DNA from: Kouleothrix aurantiaca
GTDB taxonomy: Bacteria; Chloroflexota; Chloroflexia; Chloroflexales; Roseiflexaceae
Length of the DNA: 8,181 bases
NCBI GenBank assembly: GCA_001399705.1
Contig: LJCR01000076.1
Location: 1 to 8,181 of the forward strand
Reading direction: 5' to 3'
Below, piece by piece: positions 1 to 6,539 of this stretch. The position numbers and the translations under genes were made by a program. Below the pieces are notes generated by a model, which saw only the letters and a program-made list of their open reading frames with translations, was not told where the DNA came from and ran no database searches. Within the stretch, counting starts at the first letter, position 1. Each line of letters begins with the position of its first letter.

Positions 1-29
1 ATTCAAGTCCGTAAACAAAATCGCCGTCA

Positions 30-455
30 CTAGTGCTCCGCCGGTGCCAGCGACGTCGCCTCGTGTTTCGCATACACTCCTGGAAGCCACGGCTCCTGCC
101 GCGGCCCCACGCCCCACAGCCACCCGCCAATCACAATCGCGTAGTAGGCCAGCAGCAGCCAGAGCGGGAAGGGTGGCAACTGGACGGCAGCGCCCGGCAC
201 GCGCGCAACCCAGCGCGCGCCTTCGGTGAGCCACGCAAGAAAAAGATAGGCCAGCAGCGCCAGCCCCTGGCCGAGCGGCAAATACACCATCCCTGCCACA
301 AGCGCCAGTGCACCAAACAGCATCGCATACGGCACTACTGGCAGCAGCACTACATTCGCCAGCGGCGCGATCACGCTCAGGTTGCCCAATTGATAGAAAC
401 TTCCCACGCGGCTATCCCGTGTTGATTTTCCGCATTGTGTTGCAGCGGACAGCAT
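30..455 (-). pseudogene. comEC: ComEC/Rec2 competence channel, C-terminal remnant (5'-truncated)
   Basis: ComEC/Rec2 forms the inner-membrane channel that takes up single-stranded DNA during natural transformation. This 141-aa frame matches only the last part of the family's Competence domain: an FYQLGNLSVIAPLAN-like segment at residues 20-34, then hydrophobic stretches at about 36-55, 60-78 and 96-114, with the LPPFPLWLLLAYYA block typical of the domain end. Full ComEC proteins are several times longer. The first 18 or so residues (to about position 402) do not look like ComEC, and the frame stays open only to a stop at 519-521, so the N-terminal membrane region is missing. No metallo-beta-lactamase domain follows; some ComEC proteins lack it, so that alone is not damage. 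The stretch is much richer in GC than the genes to its right. Most likely a broken gene at the edge of an inserted block. A short membrane protein of its own is less likely. Confidence 0.6.
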
Positions 456-475
456 AGGATAGATGCTGAAATCTG

Positions 476-522
476 CTAAAGGCTGAGCTGGCGATTTGCT
501 ATTTTGCCAGTTCAGCCTTTAG
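476..522. repeat. 17-bp imperfect inverted repeat at the island junction
   Basis: The left arm CTAAAGGCTGAGCTGGC (476-492) pairs with the right arm at 506-522 with a single mismatch (a G-T wobble in RNA), leaving a 13-nt loop. Neither strand has a T-tract after the stem, so it is a poor intrinsic terminator. It lies between the broken comEC end and parA, where no gene is running towards it on the plus strand. It could be a transcription barrier, a remnant of a mobile-element end, or a folded site used in integration. The repeat is directly visible; its role is unknown. Confidence 0.6.
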
Positions 523-640
523 TCTTGCCTGAAAACCTGTTCCCTCTTGCCCAATTGTGTGTGTCATGCCACAATCTGACTCAGTTACTTAGTTTACTGG
601 GAAACCCTAGAGTAGGATTCTGGTGAACTAAACGGACAAT
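523..640 (+). promoter_or_regulatory. parA upstream region with a short dyad (554-575)
   Basis: This non-coding stretch must hold the promoter of the parA-RHH pair if they are transcribed from here. It has a dyad ATTGTG (554-559) / CACAAT (570-575) with a 10-nt spacer, and a loose 8-bp direct repeat AGTTACTT / AGTTTACT at 583-598. I could not identify convincing -35 and -10 boxes. No strong Shine-Dalgarno sequence precedes the ATG at 641. The GCTTGC octad seen further downstream is not found here, so an RHH autorepressor would have to use the arrays inside and after its own gene or another site. Low confidence as a regulatory site. Confidence 0.25.
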
Positions 641-1390
641 ATGGTTATCGCAATAGCATCACAAAAAGGCGGGGTCGGCAAAACCACCACAAGCATCTCC
701 CTCTCAGCAGGTCTGGCCCGACGTGGCAAAAAGGTACTCCTCATCGACGTTGATAGCCAAGCGAATTCCTCGAAAGTTTTACTCCCAGACTACCCACAAC
801 TGAAGATGGACGACACGCTCTACAAGACCATTTTGGAGCGCGAAGCACTCCGCATCCATCCAACTACTGTGCCAAATTTGGATATCGTGCCGGCGCATAT
901 CTTACTCTCCAACACTGACATCGAACTGACGGTAGCTAAAGACCACCGAGAAGCACGGCTCAAAAAAGAGCTTGACCAGGTCAAAGACCGCTACGAACAC
1001 GTGCTCATCGATTGCCCACCAGCCCTTTCTTGGCTTACTATCAATGCATTCACCGCTGCTGACGCGGCAATGGTTGTTGTGTCCCCTGGTTACTTTGAAC
1101 TCGATTCGATTGTCCAAATCAGCAAGACCATCCACGAGGTCAAGGAGTTCTATAATCCGAATCTTCAACTACTTGGCCTGTTGTTCACCATGAGCGACCC
1201 TACGAAAAACAGCGAAGCCTCAATCCGTACGCTTCGTACAGCCTATCCTGACATGCTGCTCAGGACGGTAATACCCAAAAACACGGACATCCGTGACGCT
1301 CACTTCAGCCAGAAAGATATCTTCGACTACGCGCCGAATTCGCGCTCTGCTGAGGCATATAATCGACTTATTGATGAACTGAGCCTATGA
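641..1390 (+). CDS. parA: ParA/Soj-family partition ATPase
   Basis: A 249-aa ParA/MinD-type (SIMIBI) P-loop ATPase, expected to bind DNA non-specifically in its ATP dimer form and to move or position cargo bound by its partner protein. The deviant Walker A motif KGGVGKTT is at residues 9-16, with the signature lysine K9 and the P-loop lysine K14. The Walker A' segment LLIDVDSQAN is at 33-42 (D36, D38), and the Walker B-like IDCPP at 123-127. There is no N-terminal helix-turn-helix extension, so this is the short type, which generally relies on a small separate DNA-binding partner. That partner is the next gene, overlapping by 4 bp (ATGA), which implies translational coupling. The ATG start puts beta-strand MVIAIASQKGG at the N-terminus, as usual for the family. 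Replicon or element partition is the default role; no replication gene is visible in the window. Confidence 0.9.
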   Translation: MVIAIASQKGGVGKTTTSISLSAGLARRGKKVLLIDVDSQANSSKVLLPDYPQLKMDDTLYKTILEREALRIHPTTVPNLDIVPAHILLSNTDIELTVAKDHREARLKKELDQVKDRYEHVLIDCPPALSWLTINAFTAADAAMVVVSPGYFELDSIVQISKTIHEVKEFYNPNLQLLGLLFTMSDPTKNSEASIRTLRTAYPDMLLRTVIPKNTDIRDAHFSQKDIFDYAPNSRSAEAYNRLIDELSL

Positions 1391-1905
1391 GCAAAAAGAC
1401 CATCGACACTTCCAAAATTACCAACGACCTGCAAGGAGCATCTTCCTTTTTCGGCAAGAGTGACAAGAATGCTACGAGAAAAGACGCTAAAAAGGTTTCA
1501 CGAAGCCAATCCCCTAAATCGTCCCCAGCCATCACTCCCCGTATGCCCGAGTCCTCTGTGATTTACGAAGCACCAGCTGCGGCATCTTCTGAGAATAAAC
1601 AAGACGCAGGCGAAGCAACTCAGGATTCAGAGAGAGATGGGGCGGAGCTAGCTAGCTTGCATGCTAGCATGCTTGCAAGCATCCGAGGGGTCGTTCGTAA
1701 AATCGGTAAAGAATCGGTCTATGTCCGCGTTACCCCTGAAGAAAAAGTGAGATTGTCCGATATCGTCTACACGTTAAAACGCGAGGGGGTTCGTACCACA
1801 GAAAACGAGGTGAGCCGCATTGCCCTTAACTATCTAATTGAGGATTACAAGCTGAATGGAGAGCGCAGTATGCTTGCTCAAGTGATCGAGGCTTTACAAG
1901 CCTGA
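1387..1905 (+). CDS. ParA partner with C-terminal ribbon-helix-helix-like DNA-binding domain
   Basis: A 172-aa protein whose start overlaps the parA stop. Residues 1-80 are polar, lysine-, serine- and proline-rich and look disordered; such tails in small partition proteins often contact the ParA ATPase. Residues about 105-172 form a compact domain: a predicted strand (ESVYVRVTPEE, 109-119) followed by two helices (about 119-133 and 138-154, reading ENEVSRIALNYLIEDYK), the layout of ribbon-helix-helix proteins such as MetJ, Arc and omega. It has no ParB-type helix-turn-helix or CTP-binding motif. RHH dimers bind short tandem DNA repeats side by side, and two arrays of 8-bp repeats lie within this gene and just after it. 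The first array encodes the odd LASLHASMLAS stretch (88-98) linking tail and domain. Function as centromere-binding protein and possible autorepressor is inferred from context; the RHH call rests on pattern, not alignment. Confidence 0.7.
   Translation: MSKKTIDTSKITNDLQGASSFFGKSDKNATRKDAKKVSRSQSPKSSPAITPRMPESSVIYEAPAAASSENKQDAGEATQDSERDGAELASLHASMLASIRGVVRKIGKESVYVRVTPEEKVRLSDIVYTLKREGVRTTENEVSRIALNYLIEDYKLNGERSMLAQVIEALQA
1646..1677. repeat. Array A: four 8-bp-spaced GCWWGC repeats inside the RHH gene
   Basis: Hexamers GCTAGC (1647), GCTTGC (1655), GCTAGC (1663) and GCTTGC (1671) start exactly 8 bp apart, with 2-nt A/T spacers between them; extra overlapping copies begin at 1651 and 1675. 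The period of 8 does not match the 3-nt codon period, and the protein here is a linker (residues 87-97), so the DNA pattern seems selected in its own right. Tandem 8-bp boxes are the known target form of the RHH repressor MetJ, and 7-bp heptads of omega. Proposed binding site for the encoded RHH protein. Confidence 0.7.
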
Positions 1906-1906
1906 C

Positions 1907-1938
1907 TGCTTGCGTGCTTGCACGCTTGCATGCGAGCA
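1907..1938. repeat. Array B: four 8-bp-spaced GCTTGC repeats after the RHH gene
   Basis: Hexamers GCTTGC at 1908, 1916 and 1924, then the variant GCGAGC at 1932, again start exactly 8 bp apart, beginning 2 nt after the RHH stop codon. A lone GCTTGC also occurs at 1872, inside the gene end. The unit, the spacing and the copy number match array A, 237-261 bp upstream. The array lies between the RHH gene and the restriction-modification gene, so it could serve as a partition centromere, an operator for the downstream genes, or both. Confidence 0.75.
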
Positions 1939-2070
1939 AACCACGAAGACAGGAGGAGAGATTTGTGGTAGATTCTCAGCGACGGGTCGTCACCTAACGC
2001 TACGAACCTGCGTTCTAACTTGGTAGGAGCCCATCTCCCGTGCCTGCCCTGAATTACCGAGGTATCAACA
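1939..2070 (+). promoter_or_regulatory. Leader region and ribosome binding site of the type IIG RM gene
   Basis: About 130 non-coding bases separate array B from the RM start. A good Shine-Dalgarno GAGG at 2059-2062 sits 8 nt before ATG 2071 and supports that start. Small dyads occur at 1981-1991 (GACG-GGT-CGTC) and 1996-2014 (AACGC / GCGTT), too short to interpret. No convincing promoter boxes or terminator were seen, so the RM gene may be read from its own weak promoter here or by read-through from parA. Confidence 0.4.
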
Positions 2071-5049
2071 ATGGCTATACCATCTCGCGTCATCAACCTC
2101 ATCGAACACTTCGGCCGCGATATCAAGGCATTTCGCTCTGGGCAATATAACGAGACACAGGTGCGGCGCGAGTTCATTGACCCCTTCTTCAAAGCCCTCG
2201 GATGGGACGTAGAGAACGAACAGGGTGTTCCAGAGACCTACAAAGATGTCATTCACGAAGACCAAATAAAAATCGGTGGACAGACCAAAGCTCCAGATTA
2301 CTGCTTCCGTGTGGGAGGCTCGCGTAAGTTCTTCCTCGAAGCCAAGAAGCCGGTTGTAAACCTCGATTCTGATACTAAACCCGCATTCCAACTGCGACGC
2401 TATGCTTGGTCGGCAAACCTGCCGGTGAGTATTCTCACCGACTTTGAAGAGTTCGTAGTCTACGATTGTCGCATCAAGCCGGATAAGGACGACAAGGCTA
2501 CTACTGCACGCACTCTCTACATCGATTACACCCAGTATTATGACCGCTGGGACGAGATTGAGACTTTATTCCATCGTGACGCGGTGCTTGCCGGCTCACT
2601 CGACCAGTACACTGTATCCCTAAAGGACAAGAAGGGTGTTGCGACTGTTGATGATGCATTTTTAGGCGAAATAGAGACCTGGCGGCGTATACTCGCGGAG
2701 AATATTGCCGAGCGCAACCCACAGCTTTCTAAGCGCGATATAAACTACGCCGTGCAGATGACAATTGACCGTATCATCTTCCTACGCATCTGCGAAGACC
2801 GAGGTATCGAGCCTTACGAGCGACTTAAGGGAGTTCTGACCAATGGTTCTATATACACGAAATTGTGTAAAATCTTCCAGGACGCTGACGACCGCTATAA
2901 TTCAGGTCTCTTCCACTTTCGCAAAGAGAAGGAACGACCTGAGCTACCCGACGACCTTACTCTAGATCTCGTCATTGACGACGAGCCGTTCCAGCGGATC
3001 ATACCCAATTTTTACTACCCAGACAGCCCTTACGAGTTTTCGGTTCTTCCTATTGAAATTCTCGGACAAGTGTATGAACAATTTCTTGGCAAGGTCATCA
3101 ATCTAACGACAGACCATCGCGCGACGATTGATGACAAACCAGAAGTCCGCAAGGCTGGTGGCGTTTACTACACGCCTACTTATGTCGTTGATTACATAGT
3201 CAAGAACACTGTCGGAAAGCTTCTGGATGGAAAAACCCCACGTCAGACGACAAAACTTAAGATTCTTGATCCTGCCTGTGGTTCAGGTTCGTTTCTCATT
3301 GGCGCTTATCAATTTTTGTTAGACTGGCACCGAGACTGGTACGTCAATGATGGGCCAGAGAAGCATAAGAAAGACCTCTACCAAGCCATTAGTGGCGAAT
3401 GGCGGCTGACAGCTGACACACGGAAGCGCGTTCTACTTAACAATATTTATGGGGTAGATATCGATCCACAGGCTGTAGAGGTCACAAAGCTCTCTCTACT
3501 TCTGAAAGTATTGGAAGGCGAGTCGAGCCAGACGCTTGCGACTCAACTGCGAATGTTTCATGAGAGAGCTTTGCCCGATTTGGCACAGAATATTAAGTGC
3601 GGCAACTCACTTATCGCGTCCGATTTTTACGATAATCAACAATTGGGATTTTTCGATGCAGAAGAGCAATACAGAATTAACGTTTTTGACTGGGAAGATG
3701 AATTCTCCAATATTTTGCAAGATGGCGGTTTCGACATAGTGATAGGTAATCCACCTTGGGGGGCAGAATTCACTGAACCTGAACTCGAATATCTCAGAAC
3801 GCATAACAAAGAGGTGATCGTGAGAATGATAGATTCTTTCATGTACTTTGTTTATCAGAACTCGAAGAGACTTAAGGAAAATGGTTATTTCGGCATGATT
3901 CTTCCTGATGTTCTTTTGTATCAGATAGATAATGCCAAGCTGCGAAAATTTATCCTCGACGGTTATGAGATTGACACCACATTAAACATGGGGGATGTAT
4001 TCAATAAGGTTGTGCGACCTTCTTCGGTTATCATCTACAAGAACCATCATTCAAGAAATACCAACATTAAAATCGGAGATTTTGCTTCTGTTAACAAGGT
4101 GATGAAGGCTGTTGCACTTTTGGATGAATCTCACTACGATAGCATTCCTCAAAAGGAAATATACAATATTCCAAGCCTTCTGTTTGTCACGGCGAATCCA
4201 TCGCACTACTTAATATGGACGAAAGTAAAGAGTGCTGCTCATGATTTACTGGAGAACATCATCGATACGGATGGAATTCAACGAGGCGTTAGTCCAGATC
4301 TAAAGCAAGCATTCTTAGTTAATACTGAGGTTGCCAATACGTGGGCCCTTGAAAAAGAAAAGCTTCGTAAATCCTTGACTGGTGGTAGACAGGTGAAACG
4401 ATATTACATTGAACGGCCAGATTTATGGTTAATCTACACTAGCCGTGCAGATGACTTCCGAAGACTGCCAAATATATGCAAATACGTAGAGCAGCACAAA
4501 AATGAGATAACCTGCAAAGAGGTTCAACAGGGGAAGCATCCGCTGTATGCTCTACATAGACCTCGGGAAGAGCACATCTTCACTAAGCCACAGAAAATAG
4601 TTGGAGTTATCACAGAGGACGAAATCATTGTCGCATTAGATTCCGAACAAACCTTCGTTACCGACGGTCTTTATCTTTTCGGTTTAAGAGAACCATACGA
4701 CCCTCGGTATGTAATGGGTATACTCAATTCCAGACTTTTTGTTTTTATTTATAGACTTCTTGCGATTGAGAAGGGCAGAGTATTAGCCCAGGTTAAACCG
4801 ACTACTCTCAGTCAGTTACCAATACGAACTATAAACCCGAATAACACCCAAGAGAAATTACTGCACGACAAAATTTGTGTTTCTGTTGATGAAATCTCAA
4901 CGCTATATATAAATCAGACTAAAGCAAAAACAGCACAAGACAAAACCTTATACAACCGACAGATCATTGCTGCAACTCGCCGTATTGACCGTTTGATTTA
5001 TTCTTTGTACAACCTTAACGAACAAGAGATTCAGCTCATCGAAGCTTGA
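2071..5049 (+). CDS. Type IIG restriction-modification enzyme (Eco57I-like methylase with fused nuclease)
   Basis: One 992-aa polypeptide that should both cut DNA at a specific site and protect host DNA by N6-adenine methylation. The N-terminal region (about 1-150) resembles HsdR_N-type PD-(D/E)xK nucleases: E34, P75-D76 and E90-A-K92 are the expected catalytic residues. A helical connector covers about 190-350. The methylase core follows: motif X GGVYYTP (363-369), SAM-binding motif I DPACGSGSF (400-408), motif II GVDIDPQAVE (461-470), and catalytic motif IV NPPW (560-563), the gamma-class order of Eco57I-type enzymes. The last third has the TaqI_C-like target recognition pattern (KIVGVITEDEIIVALDSE, then a GILNSRL block near 885-895). 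All key residues are present and the length fits type IIG. No separate specificity or methylase subunit is nearby. The recognition sequence cannot be predicted. A BREX PglX is unlikely because of the nuclease domain and the absence of other BREX genes. Confidence 0.88.
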   Translation: MAIPSRVINLIEHFGRDIKAFRSGQYNETQVRREFIDPFFKALGWDVENEQGVPETYKDVIHEDQIKIGGQTKAPDYCFRVGGSRKFFLEAKKPVVNLDSDTKPAFQLRRYAWSANLPVSILTDFEEFVVYDCRIKPDKDDKATTARTLYIDYTQYYDRWDEIETLFHRDAVLAGSLDQYTVSLKDKKGVATVDDAFLGEIETWRRILAENIAERNPQLSKRDINYAVQMTIDRIIFLRICEDRGIEPYERLKGVLTNGSIYTKLCKIFQDADDRYNSGLFHFRKEKERPELPDDLTLDLVIDDEPFQRIIPNFYYPDSPYEFSVLPIEILGQVYEQFLGKVINLTTDHRATIDDKPEVRKAGGVYYTPTYVVDYIVKNTVGKLLDGKTPRQTTKLKILDPACGSGSFLIGAYQFLLDWHRDWYVNDGPEKHKKDLYQAISGEWRLTADTRKRVLLNNIYGVDIDPQAVEVTKLSLLLKVLEGESSQTLATQLRMFHERALPDLAQNIKCGNSLIASDFYDNQQLGFFDAEEQYRINVFDWEDEFSNILQDGGFDIVIGNPPWGAEFTEPELEYLRTHNKEVIVRMIDSFMYFVYQNSKRLKENGYFGMILPDVLLYQIDNAKLRKFILDGYEIDTTLNMGDVFNKVVRPSSVIIYKNHHSRNTNIKIGDFASVNKVMKAVALLDESHYDSIPQKEIYNIPSLLFVTANPSHYLIWTKVKSAAHDLLENIIDTDGIQRGVSPDLKQAFLVNTEVANTWALEKEKLRKSLTGGRQVKRYYIERPDLWLIYTSRADDFRRLPNICKYVEQHKNEITCKEVQQGKHPLYALHRPREEHIFTKPQKIVGVITEDEIIVALDSEQTFVTDGLYLFGLREPYDPRYVMGILNSRLFVFIYRLLAIEKGRVLAQVKPTTLSQLPIRTINPNNTQEKLLHDKICVSVDEISTLYINQTKAKTAQDKTLYNRQIIAATRRIDRLIYSLYNLNEQEIQLIEA

Positions 5050-5068
5050 AAATCAACACTCAAAGCCA

Positions 5069-5893
5069 ATGAAACGATACCGCGTATTCGGTGTGGACTT
5101 TGACTCGCGCCCCTACATTCTCTCGATGGAAATCAAGGATGAGTGGGAGGAGACCGTCAAAGAAGGACATCGACACAACAAAGAGCAGCAACGGCAGGCT
5201 CTGCTGGAAGAGTTTGGAGAGTACTATGCTGAGCAGAAAAAGCAGAATTTCATAGACTTGGGATCAAAACCGTTCTCTATCATTGCCTTCCATAACAAGT
5301 TTCTTGAGCAAGTACGTAATGCCTTTGTCGTGGGCAGTTACTATCCTGCTCTAACTGGCGCTTGCGCACTCGGCGAGCGTATTCTCAATCATCTTGTATT
5401 GCTATTACGAGATGACTTTCGGAACACCCCGGAATACAAACGTATTCATAATAAATCATCATTCGATGATTGGAACAAAGCAATAGAGATCCTAGAGTCG
5501 TGGGGTGTGTTGCTACCTGAAGCGGCAACGGCCTACCGGCATCTTCGCGATATTCGCAACCAGACCATTCACTTCAAACCGGAGGTAGACCATAACGAGC
5601 GACAACTCGCTCTAGGAGCTATACACACGTTAAATACAGTCATCAATAAGCAATTTGGCGCACTGGGGCGGCAACCGTGGTTCATACCGGATATTCTCGG
5701 TGCCAGTTTTATCAAGAAAGAAGCTGAGCAATGGCCATTCGTTAAAAAAGTTTATCTACCGAACTCGTATCTGGTGGGTCCTCAATATCGTATGGAATTC
5801 GATGCAGGCCGATGGCTAATCCACGATGTGGAGTATGAGAACCGCGAAATCTCCGACGATGAATTTCGCGAACTTCTCAAAGTCCAACACTGA
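5069..5893 (+). CDS. HEPN-like protein, putative ribonuclease, linked to the RM gene
   Basis: A 274-aa protein of no family I can name. The middle part (about 68-200) is alpha-helical. It contains ALTGACALGERILNHLVLLL (94-113), a long second helical block, and then R163-N-Q-T-I-H168, an exact match to the Rx4H motif, with a polar residue after the arginine, that forms the active site of HEPN ribonucleases. The surrounding pattern (a helix ending in YRHLRDIRNQTIHF) is like DUF4145-type HEPN proteins. The N-terminal 60 residues are charged; the C-terminal 200-274 looks beta-rich and could bind a partner or ligand. It starts 19 nt after the RM stop on the same strand, with only a weak AAAG ribosome site, so co-transcription is likely. 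No antitoxin of the MNT nucleotidyltransferase type is adjacent. HEPN assignment comes from motif and helix layout; RNase activity is an inference, and a non-catalytic RM accessory role is possible. Confidence 0.65.
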   Translation: MKRYRVFGVDFDSRPYILSMEIKDEWEETVKEGHRHNKEQQRQALLEEFGEYYAEQKKQNFIDLGSKPFSIIAFHNKFLEQVRNAFVVGSYYPALTGACALGERILNHLVLLLRDDFRNTPEYKRIHNKSSFDDWNKAIEILESWGVLLPEAATAYRHLRDIRNQTIHFKPEVDHNERQLALGAIHTLNTVINKQFGALGRQPWFIPDILGASFIKKEAEQWPFVKKVYLPNSYLVGPQYRMEFDAGRWLIHDVEYENREISDDEFRELLKVQH

Positions 5894-5927
5894 TAAGGTC
5901 CATTAGCCGTGATTAATTGCAACGCAC

Positions 5928-5942
5928 AGGAGTAATGTGATG
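5928..5942 (+). promoter_or_regulatory. Ribosome binding site deciding the start of the 190-aa gene
   Basis: AGGAG at 5928-5932 is followed by GTG at 5937 (4-nt gap) and ATG at 5940 (7-nt gap) in the same frame. The spacing favours ATG 5940. An out-of-frame ATG at 5935 is followed at once by TGA. Confidence 0.6.
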
Positions 5943-6512
5943 TGTGAATGCAAAAAACTGCCTCAAGTGATTGGCCAAGCTCAAGGCGAGTATATAGAAA
6001 TTAGAATAAGTTCCGCTTTATTATGCTGGCTAGGCGATCTTGCTTTGCTTCGTTGCCATACTTGTAATACATACTGGGAAGAAGTTCGGTGCAGTTCGTA
6101 CTGGTGTGAGGCAACAGAACTACTTCGTCCCGGATCATCTTGGCCACCCCGTGATACAAATCCTAAATGGAATCGTGGTTTTATCTTTCAGAAGCGCTAC
6201 TTACCTCCAGAGACTATCGAGGGCTGGAAAGAAAGAATGCTGAAACGAAACAGCGTGAGAGAAGAGAAATTAGAGCAAGCAATCGGCGTATATAAACAGA
6301 AAGGATATAAATTGTTTGAAAAAGGTGATATCTATGCCAAATTCGCAAAAGAAAAGACTATTACAATACCGAAATCGGGTATATTGGGACGAGAAAGAAC
6401 AGAAAGGGCCATTGAAGAGACGTATATCGGCTTTGATATGATAGGTAGATTTTATTATGAAGTTGATGGCGTACGCGGTGGTGAAGGCAAAGGAGAAGCC
6501 TGGGCTATCTAA
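5940..6512 (+). CDS. Hypothetical 190-aa protein with cysteine-rich zinc-ribbon-like N-terminus
   Basis: I do not recognise this protein. From ATG 5940 it has 190 residues. The N-terminus carries C2-x-C4 and, after a hydrophobic segment (about 23-37), C39-H-T-C42 in the context LLRCHTCNTYWEE. C51 and C56 follow closely. CxC plus CxxC with a nearby tyrosine and tryptophan is the look of a small zinc ribbon. Residues about 80-190 are charged, helical and then aromatic, without a catalytic motif I can name; the end is glycine-rich. The gene is less GC-rich than the comEC remnant. It lies 46 nt after the HEPN-like gene on the same strand, so it may be the third member of that transcript, and it faces the CBASS pair tail to tail with a 27-nt gap. 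It could be an immunity-like or accessory protein; no function is assigned. Confidence 0.6.
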   Translation: MCECKKLPQVIGQAQGEYIEIRISSALLCWLGDLALLRCHTCNTYWEEVRCSSYWCEATELLRPGSSWPPRDTNPKWNRGFIFQKRYLPPETIEGWKERMLKRNSVREEKLEQAIGVYKQKGYKLFEKGDIYAKFAKEKTITIPKSGILGRERTERAIEETYIGFDMIGRFYYEVDGVRGGEGKGEAWAI

Positions 6513-6539
6513 GCTTCAATGTTTCCAAGAATGTACCTT

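Noticed and set aside
33..425. Plus-strand open frame, arginine- and glutamine-rich
   Set aside because: It is antisense to the ComEC-like frame in a GC-rich stretch, has no domain pattern, and its composition is typical of a shadow frame.
1646..1938. CRISPR array
   Set aside because: The repeats are 6-8 bp at 8-bp period with no unique spacers of the usual length, and no Cas genes are present.
1996..2040. tRNA-like look on the minus strand (GGTTCG and short stems)
   Set aside because: No acceptor stem, D-arm or anticodon arm can be paired around it; the resemblance is limited to a few bases.
1878..2192. Minus-strand open frame covering array B and the RM start
   Set aside because: Low-complexity start created by the octads (repeated Ala/Cys/Lys/His), overlaps two well-supported genes, and has no recognisable protein features.
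2423..2440. Perfect 7-bp stem with 4-nt loop
   Set aside because: Lies deep inside the RM coding sequence with conserved reading frame and no T-tract; a chance dyad.
2071..5049. BREX PglX or DISARM methylase instead of a type IIG enzyme
   Set aside because: A nuclease domain is fused at the N-terminus, and no BrxA/B/C, PglZ, DrmA or DrmB partner is in the window.
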